From Alphaproteobacteria bacterium (GTDB lineage Bacteria > Pseudomonadota > Alphaproteobacteria > Micavibrionales > Micavibrionaceae): a DNA stretch of 64,000 bases. A program made the position numbers and the translations under genes. The stretch lies in assembly GCA_030427385.1 (NCBI GenBank), contig JAUHWR010000001.1, forward strand, positions 1,608,042 to 1,672,041, written 5' to 3'. Shown here piece after piece: positions 1 through 11,626 of this stretch. A model generated the notes under the pieces. It was not told where the DNA came from. It did no database searches and saw nothing but the letters and a program-made list of their open reading frames with translations. Positions within the stretch are counted from its first letter, which is position 1. Each line of letters starts with the position of its first letter.

Positions 1-1
1 A

Positions 2-1606
2 GGGCGAGATGGCATTCATGGTGCGACTATGGCATCTGCCGAATTTGATGATGGCGCCGAAGCCAAGCGCCCAACAGTGCAAGTCGGCGACCCCTTCACC
101 GAAAAGCTTCTGCTCGAGGCCTGCCTTGAACTAATGCAAAAAGATGCCATCGTTTCCATACAGGATATGGGAGCAGCCGGCCTGACATCATCTTCGGTTG
201 AAATCGCCGATAAAGGCGAAATCGGCGTGCATTTAAATCTAGATCTTGTGCCCCAACGTGAACCAAATATGAGCCCCTATGAAGTTATGCTCTCTGAGTC
301 ACAAGAACGCATGCTAATGATTTTAAAACCAGGACATGAAGATGTTGCCCGCGCCATTTTTGAAAAATGGGATCTGGATTTTGCCGTGATCGGGGAAACG
401 ATTACTGAGCGTAATCTGGTTTTGGATATGCATGGGCGCCAATGGTGTAATATTCCGGTTCCGCCGCTTGTTGATGATGCGCCAATTTATGATCGCCCTC
501 ATACGGCTTATGACGTTGCGGATTTGGATCCTCGCTTTTACGATGAATTGGATAATAGCTCTGAGCATATTTTAACCGCATTGAAGCAAATGATGTCATG
601 CCCTGATATGGCATCAAAACGCTGGATATGGGAACAATATGACGGCTTAGTGATGGGGCAAACTAAAGCTAGTGCCGGAATTACAAAAACCCAAGCGGGA
701 TGCGCCAGTGATGCCGCCATTGTTAAAGTGAATGACAAAAAAGCGCTGGCGATGTCATCCGATTGCAATCCGCATTACTGCTTTGCCAACCCTTTTGAAG
801 GCGGCAAACAAATTGTGGCAGAAAGCTATCGTAATCTTTGCGCCAGCGGCGCGACGCCAAAGGCAGTCACAAATAACCTAAACTTTGGCAATCCGGAACG
901 CCCTGAGATAATGCATCAATTTGTCAAATGTATTGAAGGCATGGGCGAAGCATGCCGCGAGCTTGGTTACCCCGTCATATCGGGCAATGTATCGCTTTAT
1001 AATGAGACAAATGGCACAGGCATTTTACCGACGCCGGTTATTGGCGGGGTTGGTTTGATTAATGATTTATCACAATCCATGGATATGGCCTTTAAATCCG
1101 AGGGGGAAGCTATATTTGTAGTGGGTCAAAGTGATGCAGCTAAGGGTCATTTAGGACAATCCCTTTATGTGCGGGAATATCATCACTTAAAAGGCGAAGA
1201 AGGTGGAAACACCCCTTCAGTCGATCTAGCCAAGGAAAAAGTCCATGGTCAATTTATCTTAAAACTAATTCAGCAAGCTATGATCTCCTCGTGCCATGAT
1301 GTCTCTGATGGCGGCATATTATGTGCGGTTGCGGAAATGATGCTTTCATCCGGCATAGGATTAAAGCTTATAGAACCTCATGACCTTTCATTTTATTTTG
1401 GAGAAAGCCAGGCGCGTTATCTAGTTAGCACGAATGATCCGCAAAGCCTTATCAAACTTGCAAAATCGGAGAATGTGCCCGTGATGCAAATCGGGTCAAC
1501 TGGCGGGTCAAATCTGACCCTGTCTGATGAGGCTAAAATTAGCTTAAATGAGTTATCTGCCTTACATGAAAACTGGCTGCATGATTACATGACATCTCTG
1601 TCCTAA
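2..1606 (+). CDS. purL: Phosphoribosylformylglycinamidine synthase subunit PurL (5' truncated by window)
   Basis: PurL catalyses the ATP- and glutamine-dependent conversion of FGAR to FGAM, the fourth step of de novo purine synthesis. The frame is open from base 2 and reads GRDGIHGATMASAEF, a conserved internal PurL stretch, so the ATG at 29 in the ORF track is not the start and the N-terminal quarter or so lies outside the window. The conserved QDMGAAGLTSS segment and the C-terminal SCHDVSDGG stretch are visible. About 534 residues remain of the usual 730-740 of the small bacterial PurL, which works with PurQ and PurS. It is followed by bolA, a common alphaproteobacterial order. Identification is firm. 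Confidence 0.96.
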   Translation, partial: GRDGIHGATMASAEFDDGAEAKRPTVQVGDPFTEKLLLEACLELMQKDAIVSIQDMGAAGLTSSSVEIADKGEIGVHLNLDLVPQREPNMSPYEVMLSESQERMLMILKPGHEDVARAIFEKWDLDFAVIGETITERNLVLDMHGRQWCNIPVPPLVDDAPIYDRPHTAYDVADLDPRFYDELDNSSEHILTALKQMMSCPDMASKRWIWEQYDGLVMGQTKASAGITKTQAGCASDAAIVKVNDKKALAMSSDCNPHYCFANPFEGGKQIVAESYRNLCASGATPKAVTNNLNFGNPERPEIMHQFVKCIEGMGEACRELGYPVISGNVSLYNETNGTGILPTPVIGGVGLINDLSQSMDMAFKSEGEAIFVVGQSDAAKGHLGQSLYVREYHHLKGEEGGNTPSVDLAKEKVHGQFILKLIQQAMISSCHDVSDGGILCAVAEMMLSSGIGLKLIEPHDLSFYFGESQARYLVSTNDPQSLIKLAKSENVPVMQIGSTGGSNLTLSDEAKISLNELSALHENWLHDYMTSLS

Positions 1607-1693
1607 TATTTGCACCGTTACTCAGCACTTAATCAAGCAAAGCAAGATCAGATTCTTGCTTTCATAGGCATGACAAATTTGATATATTCGCCT

Positions 1694-1927
1694 ATGCCTA
1701 TTGATCAAACTACACTTGAATCGCTTATTAAGGACGCATTCCCTGATGCGCAAATTGAAATACAAGATTTGGCCGGAGATGGCGATCACTACTCGGCGCA
1801 TATCACTTCTAAATTTTTTGAAGGTTTATCGCGCGTCAAACAACATCAAATGGTTTATAACGCTTTAAAAGGTAAAATGGGTGGGGAGTTACACGCACTG
1901 GCTTTGCAAACAAGCATTCCATCTTAG
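1694..1927 (+). CDS. bolA: BolA-family protein
   Basis: Small BolA/IbaG-type protein of 77 residues; such proteins pair with monothiol glutaredoxins in Fe-S cluster and iron handling. The motifs DLAGDGDHYSAHITS and RVKQHQMVYNALKGKMGGELHALAL are typical of the family. The ORF track begins at a TTG (1610) only 3 bases after purL. I choose the ATG at 1694 because family members start close to this point (MP-D---L--LIK); an ATG at 1670 is also possible. No monothiol glutaredoxin gene follows, although grxD often does in related genomes. The stop overlaps the end of the convergent broken gene by 4 bases. Confidence 0.88.
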   Translation: MPIDQTTLESLIKDAFPDAQIEIQDLAGDGDHYSAHITSKFFEGLSRVKQHQMVYNALKGKMGGELHALALQTSIPS

Positions 1928-2276
1928 ATGATTGCAGAATAAGCAATCAAATTACTCAAACTTTGGCTTAACCAGCTGTCTTGTATCACTAATTCTGCAT
2001 CTATCTTTTTCACAAAAAATACGAGAAGATACGGCTGTTCGAATATTAAGGCAGATAGCACTCTCAAATTTTCCTGCATTTGCGTGGGATAACGCCAAAA
2101 CTCCCAAGGCACATTTATTCCTTCTAGCGAACTAAATTTTTCAATAGCTGCCTTTTATATGTGTCAGAATGAGCAAGAATAAATGTATCCAGATCACAAG
2201 CCGAGGCAGTATTATTTAATAAAAATAATACTGCCATCAAACTTAAAGATAACGTTTTTGTATTGAATGGTTTTTT
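1924..2276 (-). pseudogene. Frameshifted small secreted-protein gene downstream of rpoC
   Basis: Two minus-strand open segments join into one plausible exported protein if one base is added. The first, in frame with and directly after the rpoC stop, reads KKPFNTKTLSLSLMAVLFLL then NNTASA/CDLDTF, a textbook signal peptide with an Ala-X-Ala cleavage site; it stops at 2124. The second reads AAIEKFSSLEGINVPWEFW and on to a stop at 1924. Adding one A to the A4 run near 2153 fuses them into a protein of about 115 residues. Adding one A to the A8 run at 2271-2278 would also supply an ATG (MGKKKPFN) overlapping the rpoC stop. As written, the only in-frame ATG is at 2237. It could be a decaying gene, two homopolymer sequencing errors, or slippage. 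I recognise no family. Confidence 0.5.
2205..2235. repeat. 13-bp perfect inverted repeat after rpoC
   Basis: GGCAGTATTATTT and AAATAATACTGCC are separated by 5 bases. It lies 42 bases downstream of the rpoC stop and inside the signal-peptide part of the broken gene. There is no T tract on either side, so it is not a standard intrinsic terminator. It could stabilise the 3' end of the rpoBC mRNA. Confidence 0.6.
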
Positions 2277-5200
2277 TTACCCATTCGCCACATCACGTTG
2301 ATCTTCGATAGCTTCCACATCGTCAGCAGTCTCATTAAGTGCTTGAGACTGTTGATATGCTGCCATCGCGACTTCGTCACGCTCAGAGGCAACTTTGCGG
2401 ATGCGGTTCATGTACGCGCCAGTTCCCGCAGGGATCAAACGACCAACGATCACATTTTCTTTCAGACCATATAGGCGATCAACCTTACCTTGTGTTGCGG
2501 CTTCGGTCAGAACGCGTGTTGTTTCTTGGAAGGACGCCGCAGAGATGAAGGAGCGTGTTTGTAGCGATGCCTTCGTAATACCTTGAAGAACAGGCTTACC
2601 GATGGCGGGCTGCTTGCCTTTTTCAATGTATTTGCGGTTTGTCGCTTCAAATTCAGCACGATCAATCGTCTCACCGATCAAGAATGTCGTATCGCCGACT
2701 TCCTGAACCTCAATTTTCTGCATCATTTGACGGATCACAACTTCAATGTGTTTATCATTGATTTTCACGCCCTGCAGACGGTAAACATCCTGAACCTCAT
2801 TGACAAGATATTCGGCCAAAGCTTCAACACCCATCACATCCAGAATGTCATGCGGCACCAATGCCCCATCCAGAAGCGGGTCACCCTTACGCACGAAATC
2901 ACCTTCCTGCACCGCCAAATGACGACCTTTTGGAATTAGATACTCGGCGCTTTCTTCTGACTTATCGACCGGATTAACAATAATACGACGTTTGGATTTG
3001 TAATCCTTACCGAATTCAACGTAACCGTCGATTTCAGAAATAACCGCAAAGTCTTTCGGAATACGCGCTTCGAACAATTCAGCCACACGTGGCAGACCAC
3101 CCGTAATATCGCGTGTTTTCGATGTTTCACGTGGAATACGCGCCACAATGTCACCCGCCTTCACATCTTGTCCATTTTCAATGGAAAGAATTGAGTCAAC
3201 AGACATGTAATAATTTGCAGGCAGACCGTTTGGCAGCGTAATCACTTCGCCTTTTTTATCCAAAATCGAAATACGCGGTTTCAAATCTGACCCCTTAGGT
3301 TGTGATTTCCAGTCAATCACAACTTTGGCGGCAATACCGGTGGCTTCATCGGTTTTATCAGAAATGGAGATCCCCTCAGCCAGGTCAAAATATTTCGCGA
3401 CACCGTCTTTTTCCGTGATAATCGGCACAGTATAGGGATCCCATTCTGCGATTTTATCACCGGCCTTAATTTTTGCCTTATTTTTTACCAAGAGTTTTGC
3501 ACCATATGGTACACGATGAGAGACTTTTTCATTGTCTTTCTCATCCAAAATCGCGACTTCCATATTTCGTCCCATCACGATCTGAACCCCTTCAGAGTTT
3601 GTGACCGTATTTTCATGACGAATATCAATTTTACCGGCAATATTGGATTCAACAGATGAACGCTCCGCGCCTCTTTGCGCCGCGCCGCCAATGTGGAATG
3701 TCCGCATGGTCAACTGTGTTCCCGGTTCACCAATGGATTGCGCCGCCATAACCCCGATCGCTTCGCCCATATTTACCATGGAACCGCGCGCAAGGTCGCG
3801 TCCGTAACAATTCGCACAGAAACCACCTGTTTTTGATTCACATGTCAAAATTGAACGAACTTGAATGCTTTCGATGCCGGCCGTTTCGATTTTTTCCGCT
3901 TTCGCTTCATCAATTTCTTCGGCCGCTTTCACCAGAATTTCTCCGGATAAAGGATCTTTTACATCTTCTACCGGACAACGGCCCAAGACGCGCTCGCCAA
4001 TGCCGACCACAATATCTGCGCCGTTCATCACTGCGCCCAATGTAATACCTTTATCGGTGCCGCAATCTGCTTCCAGAATAACCGCATCCTGAGACACATC
4101 AACCAAACGACGTGTCAGATAACCCGAGTTCGCTGTTTTTAGCGCCGTATCAGCCAAACCTTTACGCGCTCCGTGTGTGGAGTTAAAGTATTCAAGAACG
4201 GTCAGACCTTCTTTAAAGTTTGAAATAATCGGTGTTTCAATAATTTCGCCAGATGGTTTTGCCATCAAACCACGCATCCCTGCAAGCTGTCTAATCTGCG
4301 CGGCAGATCCACGAGCACCGGAATGCGCCATCATGTATACGGCGTTCATTGTACCGTCATCATATGAGTTGATTTTTTTCATCATCTCATCGGCAACATC
4401 ATCCGTACAGCTAGACCAGATATCAACCACTTTGTTGTATTTCTCGCCGCGTGTAATCAGACCATCCATGTATTGTTGCTCGAATTCTTTGACTTTTGAC
4501 TTCGCCGCATCAACCAGAACTTGTTTTTCTTCCGGAATAATCAGATCGTCTTTACCGATGGAAATACCGGCGATACACGCCCATTTGAACCCTAAGCCCA
4601 TCATTTTATCGGCGAAAATCACAGTATCTTTCTGACCGCAATGGCGATAAACCATATCAATCAGGTTAGAGATTTCTTTCTTCGTTAAAATCTTATTTAA
4701 CTCATCAAACGGCACGTTAATGTTGCGCGGTAATACTTCCGATAAAATCATACGACCCGGCGTTGAATTCACAATCTCTGTGACTTCATTTCCATCGGCG
4801 TCAATTGTCTTATAGCGACATTTGATTTTAGCGTGAATATGAATATGCCCCTCGGTCAGTGCATGCTGCACTTCACCCGGACCACGGAAAACCATGCCTT
4901 CGCCTTTTTGGTTGTCAAGAGCGATAGATAGGTAATATAGACCCAAAACAATATCCTGTGATGGCACGATAATCGGTTTACCATTCGCAGGAGACAGAAT
5001 ATTGTTCGTTGACATCATCAAGCAACGCGCTTCAAGTTGCGCCTCGATAGATAGTGGCACGTGAACCGCCATTTGGTCACCATCAAAGTCTGCATTAAAG
5101 GCTGTACAAACAAGCGGGTGTAGCTGGATCGCTTTACCTTCGATCAATGTTGGCTCAAATGCCTGAATGCCCAAGCGGTGCAAAGTTGGTGCACGGTTCA

Positions 5201-6470
5201 ACATGACCGGATGCTCACGGATTACTTCTTCTAAAATATCCCAAACTTCCGGACGTTCTTTTTCGACCATTTTCTTAGCGGCCTTAACGGTTGTTGCCAT
5301 ACCGTAAAGTTCTAATTTCTGGTAAATGAACGGTTTAAATAATTCCAAAGCCATTTTCTTTGGTAGACCACATTGGTGCAATTTCAGTTCAGGGCCCACC
5401 ACAATTACGGAACGACCGGAGTAATCCACACGCTTCCCAAGCAAGTTTTGACGGAAACGGCCTTGTTTCCCTTTCAACATATCGGAAAGTGATTTTAGAG
5501 GGCGTTTATTTGTGCCTGTAATCACGCGGCCACGGCGACCATTATCGAATAACGCATCCACAGATTCCTGTAGCATACGCTTTTCGTTACGCACGATAAT
5601 ATCAGGTGCGCGTAGCTCCATAAGACGTTTCAAACGGTTATTACGGTTAATTACGCGGCGATATAGATCATTCAAATCAGATGTCGCAAAACGACCACCA
5701 TCAAGCGGCACAAGCGGACGTAATTCAGGCGGAATCACCGGAATAGTTTTCATGATCATCCATTCAGGACGCGTGCCGGAGGAAATAAAGGCCTCTAGCA
5801 GCTTCATGCGTTTAACTAATTTCTTACGCTTGGCTTCTGATTTGGTCTCACCAAGAGCCTCTTCAACAAAGACAAGTTGCTCTTCCAAATCCATTTCGGA
5901 TAGAATTTTTTGTAACGCTTCGGCGCCGATCATGGCTTCAAATGCTTCATCGCCATACTCATCCTGCGCGTCCATATATTCTTCTTCGGACAAGATTTGT
6001 AATGGTTTAAGCGGAGTCATTCCTGGCTCGGTGACGATAAAGGCTTCAAAATATAGAACGCGTTCTAAATCTTTCAATGTAATATCCAACATCAAACCAA
6101 TGCGTGATGGCAATGATTTCAGGAACCAGATATGTGCCACAGGGGAGGCCAGATCAATATGGCCCATGCGCTCACGACGGACTTTGGTTAATGTGACTTC
6201 AACGCCGCATTTTTCACAAATAATGCCCTTATATTTCATGCGCTTATATTTACCGCAAAGGCATTCATAATCTTTAATCGGGCCGAAAATACGCGCGCAA
6301 AACAGACCATCGCGTTCCGGCTTAAAGGTACGATAGTTAATCGTTTCAGGCTTTTTGACTTCCCCAAAAGACCATGACGCAATCTGATCCGGCGATGCAA
6401 TCGCAATGCGGATTGAGTCAAAACTTTGTGGTCCTTGTGGTTGACCGAATAGGTTCATTAGTTCGTTCAT
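2277..6470 (-). CDS. rpoC: DNA-directed RNA polymerase subunit beta'
   Basis: The beta' subunit of RNA polymerase has 1397 residues, the usual alphaproteobacterial length. The N-terminal zinc ribbon (CLCGKYK...CEKCG, about residues 70-90), the catalytic Mg-binding loop [12 protein letters not shown] (about residue 460) and the second zinc site (CGTDKG...[14 protein letters not shown]) are all present. The start MNELMNLFG is preceded by CAGGTAAAAT, like the rpoB start, and is the usual family start. It is the last intact gene of the rplJ-rplL-rpoB-orf-rpoC unit. Confidence 0.99.
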   Translation of the reverse strand: MNELMNLFGQPQGPQSFDSIRIAIASPDQIASWSFGEVKKPETINYRTFKPERDGLFCARIFGPIKDYECLCGKYKRMKYKGIICEKCGVEVTLTKVRRERMGHIDLASPVAHIWFLKSLPSRIGLMLDITLKDLERVLYFEAFIVTEPGMTPLKPLQILSEEEYMDAQDEYGDEAFEAMIGAEALQKILSEMDLEEQLVFVEEALGETKSEAKRKKLVKRMKLLEAFISSGTRPEWMIMKTIPVIPPELRPLVPLDGGRFATSDLNDLYRRVINRNNRLKRLMELRAPDIIVRNEKRMLQESVDALFDNGRRGRVITGTNKRPLKSLSDMLKGKQGRFRQNLLGKRVDYSGRSVIVVGPELKLHQCGLPKKMALELFKPFIYQKLELYGMATTVKAAKKMVEKERPEVWDILEEVIREHPVMLNRAPTLHRLGIQAFEPTLIEGKAIQLHPLVCTAFNADFDGDQMAVHVPLSIEAQLEARCLMMSTNNILSPANGKPIIVPSQDIVLGLYYLSIALDNQKGEGMVFRGPGEVQHALTEGHIHIHAKIKCRYKTIDADGNEVTEIVNSTPGRMILSEVLPRNINVPFDELNKILTKKEISNLIDMVYRHCGQKDTVIFADKMMGLGFKWACIAGISIGKDDLIIPEEKQVLVDAAKSKVKEFEQQYMDGLITRGEKYNKVVDIWSSCTDDVADEMMKKINSYDDGTMNAVYMMAHSGARGSAAQIRQLAGMRGLMAKPSGEIIETPIISNFKEGLTVLEYFNSTHGARKGLADTALKTANSGYLTRRLVDVSQDAVILEADCGTDKGITLGAVMNGADIVVGIGERVLGRCPVEDVKDPLSGEILVKAAEEIDEAKAEKIETAGIESIQVRSILTCESKTGGFCANCYGRDLARGSMVNMGEAIGVMAAQSIGEPGTQLTMRTFHIGGAAQRGAERSSVESNIAGKIDIRHENTVTNSEGVQIVMGRNMEVAILDEKDNEKVSHRVPYGAKLLVKNKAKIKAGDKIAEWDPYTVPIITEKDGVAKYFDLAEGISISDKTDEATGIAAKVVIDWKSQPKGSDLKPRISILDKKGEVITLPNGLPANYYMSVDSILSIENGQDVKAGDIVARIPRETSKTRDITGGLPRVAELFEARIPKDFAVISEIDGYVEFGKDYKSKRRIIVNPVDKSEESAEYLIPKGRHLAVQEGDFVRKGDPLLDGALVPHDILDVMGVEALAEYLVNEVQDVYRLQGVKINDKHIEVVIRQMMQKIEVQEVGDTTFLIGETIDRAEFEATNRKYIEKGKQPAIGKPVLQGITKASLQTRSFISAASFQETTRVLTEAATQGKVDRLYGLKENVIVGRLIPAGTGAYMNRIRKVASERDEVAMAAYQQSQALNETADDVEAIEDQRDVANG

Positions 6471-6483
6471 ATTTTACCTGCCT

Positions 6484-6717
6484 TTATAAAGTTTTCGCCG
6501 GAGTTTCACCGGCTTCCGTTTGATTGTGCCTTTGAACTCTTATTTGATAAGGAAGAGTTCCACCTTCTGTTACCGCCATAAGCATTAAAGCTATTTCAAA
6601 AGCTCTAGATGCTGTCTCATCCATCTGTTCATCATCCCCTTTGCCGCTTGCCGCATGTAACATTTTTAATGACAAGCTTGCTCCAGGTGACAATTTATAA
6701 CCTTCTGGATCATCCAT
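6484..6717 (-). CDS. Small uncharacterised protein encoded between rpoB and rpoC
   Basis: A 77-residue protein (MDDPEGYKLSPGASLSLKML...) with no family I recognise. It is probably real: it fills the rpoB-rpoC gap with 8 bases to rpoB and 13 to rpoC, and a strong AGGAGG site (6730-6735) sits 12 bases before its ATG, inside the last codons of rpoB. Its codon use resembles its neighbours and no better frame exists on the other strand. The middle is helix-rich with several Met and Ala (ASRAFEIALMLMAVTE), while the C-terminus is polar and probably disordered. It must be co-transcribed with the polymerase subunits. Confidence 0.72.
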   Translation of the reverse strand: MDDPEGYKLSPGASLSLKMLHAASGKGDDEQMDETASRAFEIALMLMAVTEGGTLPYQIRVQRHNQTEAGETPAKTL

Positions 6718-6725
6718 AAAGAATA

Positions 6726-9700
6726 TTAACCTCCTGTATTCTTTAAATCGACATTTAGACCAAGCGCTTTCAGTTCTTTCGTCAGAACGTTGAAGGACTC
6801 TGGAATACCTATCTCAAAATTTTCTTCACCGCGAACGATGGATTCATAAACTTTGGAGCGTCCCGCCACGTCATCTGACTTCACAGTCAGCATTTCCTGT
6901 AGCGTGTAAGCGGCGCCGTAAGCTTGCAAAGCCCACACTTCCATCTCCCCGAAACGCTGTCCACCGAACTGGGCTTTACCGCCAAGTGGTTGTTGCGTGA
7001 CCAGAGAATAAGGACCTGTTGAACGAGCGTGAATCTTATCATCAACAAGGTGATGTAGTTTCAACATATATTTGTAACCGATCGTGACTTTACGATGGAA
7101 ATTTTCCCCCGTACGTCCGTCAATCAATTGGACCTGTCCTGATTCATTGACACCGGCATATTCCAATAATTTGGAAATATCGGCTTCATCTGCCCCATCA
7201 AATGCCGGCGTTGCCATCGGCACCCCGCCGCGCAGATTTTGTGACATGGAGACAACTTGAACATCATCCAACTGGCTGACTTTCTCATCAAATTCACGAT
7301 CACCATAAGCTTGTTTCAACTTGGCTTTCAATTCCTTGATTTCTTCGGCCTTCGGATGTTTCGGATCATTGAAATTATCAATAATTTCCCCGATCTGACG
7401 TCCCAGATTAGCCGTTGCCCAACCGGTATGAATTTCCAAAATCTGACCGATATTCATACGTGATGGCACACCAAGCGGGTTTAGAACCAAATCAATCGGT
7501 GTTCCGTCTTCGGTATATGGCATGTCTTCCAATGGCATAATTTTGGAGACAACACCTTTGTTACCGTGACGTCCCGCCATTTTATCACCGGGCTGCATTT
7601 TACGTTTAATCGCCACAAACACTTTCACCATTTTCATGACGCCGGGAAGCAGTTCATCACCACGTTGTAGCTTTTCAACTTTGGATTCAAAACGTGCTTT
7701 CAGGTTATCAATCAAGCCGTCAAAGGTTTTAGACATAGCTTCAATTTCGCTCATGATGGCTTCGTCATCAATCGCAATTTCACGCCATAGGCCGCGGCGC
7801 ACACTTTCCAGTGTTTCCACATCCAACTTTGTCCCTTTTTTAATACCGGTATCTTTGGGCGCAGATGTTGCGGTTTGTCCCAAAAGCAATTCATTCAAAC
7901 GGCCAAAGAAGCCATCTTCCAGAATTTTACGTTCATCATCACGGTCTTTTGCCAAAGCTTCAATTTCTTGCTGCTCAATGGATAAGGCGCGAGAGTCCTT
8001 ATCAACGCCGCGACGGTTAAAGACGCGCACTTCAACAACTGTTCCGGTCACACCTGGTGGAAGGCGTAGGGATGTATCTTTCACATCCGCCGCTTTTTCA
8101 CCAAAGATCGCGCGAAGCAGTTTCTCTTCCGGTGTCATCGGCGATTCGCCTTTTGGCGTTACCTTACCGATTAGAATATCACCCGGTGATACTTCGGCGC
8201 CAATGTGAACAATACCTGACTCATCAAGATGCTTCAGCGCTTCTTCACCAACATTCGGAATATCACGTGTAATTTCTTCTGTGCCTAGCTTCGTATCACG
8301 TGCCATCACTTCAAATTCTTCGATATGGATTGATGTGAATACGTCATCACGCACAATGCGCTCGGAAATTAGAATGGAATCCTCGAAGTTATAGCCATTC
8401 CAAGGCATAAAGGCGACCAATACGTTGCGACCCAGCGCCAGTTCACCGAATTGAGTGGATGGCCCGTCCGCGATCACATCGCCTTTTTTCAGCAAATCAC
8501 CAACTTTTACCAATGGTCGCTGTGTAATACAGGTATCCTGATTGGAGCGTTGGAATTTCTGTAGACGGTAAATATCAACTGTCGGCTCATCGGAGCGTAA
8601 ATCATCAGTCGCACGGATCACGATACGTGAGGCATCAACCTGATCCACGACCCCTGAACGACGTGCCACCACGGCCGCGCCGGAATCTTTCGCAACTTTC
8701 TGCTCCATACCCGTACCAACCAATGGTGCATCTGTTTTCAGCAGAGGCACGGCCTGACGCATCATGTTTGACCCCATCAATGCACGGTTCGCATCATCAT
8801 GGCCAAGATAAGGGATAAGCGCCGCCGCAACGGAAATAACCTGTTTCGGGGAAACGTCGATGTAATCAATCTGATCCGGTAATGACATCAAGTTCTCACC
8901 TGCTTTACGGCAAGATACCAAATCAGCCGTAAATTTACCATTATCATCTAGGCCCGCATTCGCCTGCGCGATCACGTATTTGGCTTCTTGCATTGCGGAC
9001 ATGTACACGACTTCATCCGTTACCTGACCGTTATCAACGCGGCGGTAAGGGGATTCAATAAATCCATATGGATTCACGCGCGCAAATGTCGCCAAAGAGT
9101 TAATCAAACCAATATTCGGTCCCTCAGGTGTTTCAATCGGGCAAATACGACCATAATGGGTCGGATGCACGTCACGCACTTCAAAACCAGCGCGTTCACG
9201 CGTCAGACCACCCGGGCCAAGCGCGGATAGACGGCGTTTATGTGTAATTTCAGATAGTGGATTTGTTTGATCCATAAATTGTGACAATTGTGATGATCCA
9301 AAGAACTCACGAACGGCTGCGCCCACAGGCTTTGAGTTGATCAAATCGTGTGGCATATAGGTGTCAATATCAACAGATGACATACGCTCACGGATCGCAC
9401 GTTCCATGCGGGATAACCCAATACGGATCTGGTTCTCTAACAATTCGCCAACGGAGCGAACACGGCGGTTACCAAGGTTATCAATATCATCAACTTCACC
9501 AGCGCCATCTTTCAGACCGTGAAGGTATTTCAAGATAGCCAGAATATCTGTTTTTGACAGAATACGGAATTGAGCATCCGCTTCCAAATCCAGACGTGCA
9601 TTCATTTTTACACGACCAACAGGGGACAGATCATAGCGCTCTGGGTCAAAGAATAATGAATGCAATAGAGCTTCGGCAGATTCAACTGTTGGCGGCTCAC

Positions 9701-10952
9701 CGGGGCGCATGACGCGGTAAATGTCAATTAGGGCTTCTTCACGGCTATCACATTTATCGGCGGCCAATGTATTACGAACATATGGACCGACATTAACGTG
9801 ATCGATATTCAAGATAGACAGCGTATTCAGCCCCATATCTTCAATTTGCACGAAATCTTCTTCCGATAACTCATGGCCGGCTTCAAAGATAACTAAACCG
9901 CTATTTGTATCAATCATGTCCTTGGCAAGGAATTGACCTTCCAAAAACTCTTCTGTGACAACCACATTTTTCAGGCCGTCTTCTACGAGGCCTTTTAGTT
10001 TGCGGGCTGTCATTTTTTCACCGGCTTCGGCAACGACCTTACCTGTTTTGGCATCAATCAAATCGCTCGGTAACTTAGATCCCTTTAAAGCATCCGCATT
10101 AAATTCCGTAATCCAGCCTTTTTTATCTTTCTTATAGCTAACAACGCTGTAGAAAGTGGAAAGAATTTCTTCATTGCTCATACCTTGAACCATCAGAGGA
10201 TCAATAGGCACATCCTTTTCGGAGGCATTTTTACGATATGCTTCAGTTTCCGCAGAATCCAGTGCGCGCATCAAAGTTGTGACCGGCAATTTACGACGAC
10301 GGTCAATACGCACATTCATAATATCTTTTGCATCGAATTCAAAATCGAGCCATGACCCGCGGTAAGGAATTACGCGCGCAGCAAATAAATACTTACCTGA
10401 CGAGTGGGTTTTACCTCCGTCATGATCAAAAAATACGCCCGGAGAACGGTGCATTTGAGACACAATGACACGTTCCGTTCCATTAACAACAAATGTCCCG
10501 TTATCCGTCATCAGTGGGATGTCAACCATGTAAACATCTTGCTCTTTGATATCACGGATAGAACGCAGGCCCGTATCTTCATCCACATCAAAGACGGATA
10601 AACGAAGAGTAACGCGCAATGGCGCAGAATATGTCATATCGCGCTGGCGACATTCATCAACATCATACTTTGGCTTTTCAACTTCATATGAGACGTAATC
10701 AAGCTGGCAAATGTTATTAAAGTCGTTGATCGGGAAGATAGAGCGGAAGACTTCTTCCAATCCGGTGACCATGCGGTCTTTTAATTCAATACCCGTTTGT
10801 AAAAATGCATCATAAGATTGCTTTTGAATTTCGATCAAATTGGGCATCAAGGCCACTTCGCGAATTTCACCAAAATTACGACGTAATCTCATACGTTCGA
10901 TATTTGATAGTTCTTTGATATCTGATTTTTTGGATGCTTTTTTCGCGGACAT
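6726..10952 (-). CDS. rpoB: DNA-directed RNA polymerase subunit beta
   Basis: The beta subunit of RNA polymerase has 1408 residues. The rifampicin-pocket segment [20 protein letters not shown]...[10 protein letters not shown] lies near residue 550. It carries the residues associated with sensitivity, apart from the Asn-to-Thr change (DQT) that I recall as usual in alphaproteobacteria. Also visible are the GRHGNKGV segment and the C-terminal [20 protein letters not shown] block that packs on beta'. The start [15 protein letters not shown] is preceded by GCAGGTAAATC. Its last codons carry the ribosome-binding site of the next small gene. Confidence 0.99.
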   Translation of the reverse strand: MSAKKASKKSDIKELSNIERMRLRRNFGEIREVALMPNLIEIQKQSYDAFLQTGIELKDRMVTGLEEVFRSIFPINDFNNICQLDYVSYEVEKPKYDVDECRQRDMTYSAPLRVTLRLSVFDVDEDTGLRSIRDIKEQDVYMVDIPLMTDNGTFVVNGTERVIVSQMHRSPGVFFDHDGGKTHSSGKYLFAARVIPYRGSWLDFEFDAKDIMNVRIDRRRKLPVTTLMRALDSAETEAYRKNASEKDVPIDPLMVQGMSNEEILSTFYSVVSYKKDKKGWITEFNADALKGSKLPSDLIDAKTGKVVAEAGEKMTARKLKGLVEDGLKNVVVTEEFLEGQFLAKDMIDTNSGLVIFEAGHELSEEDFVQIEDMGLNTLSILNIDHVNVGPYVRNTLAADKCDSREEALIDIYRVMRPGEPPTVESAEALLHSLFFDPERYDLSPVGRVKMNARLDLEADAQFRILSKTDILAILKYLHGLKDGAGEVDDIDNLGNRRVRSVGELLENQIRIGLSRMERAIRERMSSVDIDTYMPHDLINSKPVGAAVREFFGSSQLSQFMDQTNPLSEITHKRRLSALGPGGLTRERAGFEVRDVHPTHYGRICPIETPEGPNIGLINSLATFARVNPYGFIESPYRRVDNGQVTDEVVYMSAMQEAKYVIAQANAGLDDNGKFTADLVSCRKAGENLMSLPDQIDYIDVSPKQVISVAAALIPYLGHDDANRALMGSNMMRQAVPLLKTDAPLVGTGMEQKVAKDSGAAVVARRSGVVDQVDASRIVIRATDDLRSDEPTVDIYRLQKFQRSNQDTCITQRPLVKVGDLLKKGDVIADGPSTQFGELALGRNVLVAFMPWNGYNFEDSILISERIVRDDVFTSIHIEEFEVMARDTKLGTEEITRDIPNVGEEALKHLDESGIVHIGAEVSPGDILIGKVTPKGESPMTPEEKLLRAIFGEKAADVKDTSLRLPPGVTGTVVEVRVFNRRGVDKDSRALSIEQQEIEALAKDRDDERKILEDGFFGRLNELLLGQTATSAPKDTGIKKGTKLDVETLESVRRGLWREIAIDDEAIMSEIEAMSKTFDGLIDNLKARFESKVEKLQRGDELLPGVMKMVKVFVAIKRKMQPGDKMAGRHGNKGVVSKIMPLEDMPYTEDGTPIDLVLNPLGVPSRMNIGQILEIHTGWATANLGRQIGEIIDNFNDPKHPKAEEIKELKAKLKQAYGDREFDEKVSQLDDVQVVSMSQNLRGGVPMATPAFDGADEADISKLLEYAGVNESGQVQLIDGRTGENFHRKVTIGYKYMLKLHHLVDDKIHARSTGPYSLVTQQPLGGKAQFGGQRFGEMEVWALQAYGAAYTLQEMLTVKSDDVAGRSKVYESIVRGEENFEIGIPESFNVLTKELKALGLNVDLKNTGG

Positions 10953-11107
10953 GATTTACCTGCTTCTTTGTTATCTTATTACAAACGAATAAATTGCCTT
11001 ACCTCCATCTTTCAGGGGGCAAAACATAAAAAATTAATTATCTAAAATGTGGGAATTCCAAATTCACCCATCTCGCCGAATCTATTCAAGTGTGCTGGTT
11101 ATGGCCT

Positions 11108-11155
11108 AAAATTTGCATAGTGTCAAGGGGTAACCCGACACTATGCATAAATTTT
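11108..11155 (-). promoter_or_regulatory. rplL-rpoB intergenic hairpin (attenuator or processing site)
   Basis: GCATAGTGTC and GACACTATGC form a perfect 10-bp stem around a GGGTTACCCCTT loop; flanking AAAATTT/AAATTTT arms can extend it across a 2-base bulge. It ends in AAATTTT on the transcribed strand, a weak U tract. It sits in the 257-bp rplL-rpoB gap, the place where E. coli has an attenuator and an RNase III site. A role in lowering rpoBC expression relative to L7/L12 is inferred. I see no second promoter in this gap. Confidence 0.65.
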
Positions 11156-11209
11156 AAGTCTTCTCTTAAATCCCATCGCTTTCGCCCGGGACTTCGCGTA
11201 AGTAACTAA

Positions 11210-11578
11210 TTACTTAAGCTCAACCTTAGCACCAGCTTCTTCAAGCTTTTTCTTGATTTCTTCAGCTTCGCCTTTAGCAGCAGCTTCTTTCACTGCTTTG
11301 CCGCCTGCATCAACAAGATCTTTTGCTTCTTTTAGACCAAGACCAGTGATCGCACGTACTTCTTTGATCACAGCAATTTTGTTTGCGCCGGCATCAACCA
11401 GAATCACATCAAATTCGTCTTTTTCTTCCTCAGCAGCAGCGGCAGGGCCAGCAGCAGCAGGAGCAGCAGCAGCGGCAGCAGAAACGCCCCACTTTTCTTC
11501 AAGCATTTTGGACAGTTCAGCCGCTTCCATAACGGTTAGGGCGGACAGGTCCTCTGCAATTTTGTTTAAATCAGCCAT
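11210..11578 (-). CDS. rplL: 50S ribosomal protein L7/L12
   Basis: A 122-residue stalk protein of the large ribosomal subunit that recruits translational GTPases. It has the N-terminal dimerisation helices ([20 protein letters not shown]), an Ala/Pro-rich flexible hinge (about residues 35-55) and the C-terminal domain with [20 protein letters not shown] and the final [12 protein letters not shown]. The start follows AAGGAAC. It lies 48 bases downstream of rplJ. Confidence 0.99.
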   Translation of the reverse strand: MADLNKIAEDLSALTVMEAAELSKMLEEKWGVSAAAAAAPAAAGPAAAAEEEKDEFDVILVDAGANKIAVIKEVRAITGLGLKEAKDLVDAGGKAVKEAAAKGEAEEIKKKLEEAGAKVELK

Positions 11579-11626
11579 TTTTAGTTCCTTTCAGTTTTAA
11601 ATAATAAATTTTGGTTAGTTGTTTAT

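Noticed and set aside
2205-2235. Intrinsic terminator for rpoC
   Set aside because: The stem is perfect but AT-rich and lacks a T tract on either strand, so I list it as an inverted repeat only.
5512-6270. 252-aa plus-strand ORF inside rpoC
   Set aside because: Antisense shadow of a highly conserved gene. The Ser/Arg-rich translation is an artefact of codon bias, as are 4177-4635 and 7636-8208.
11253-11600. 115-aa plus-strand ORF over rplL
   Set aside because: Mirror of the Ala-rich hinge and body of L7/L12, with no independent support.
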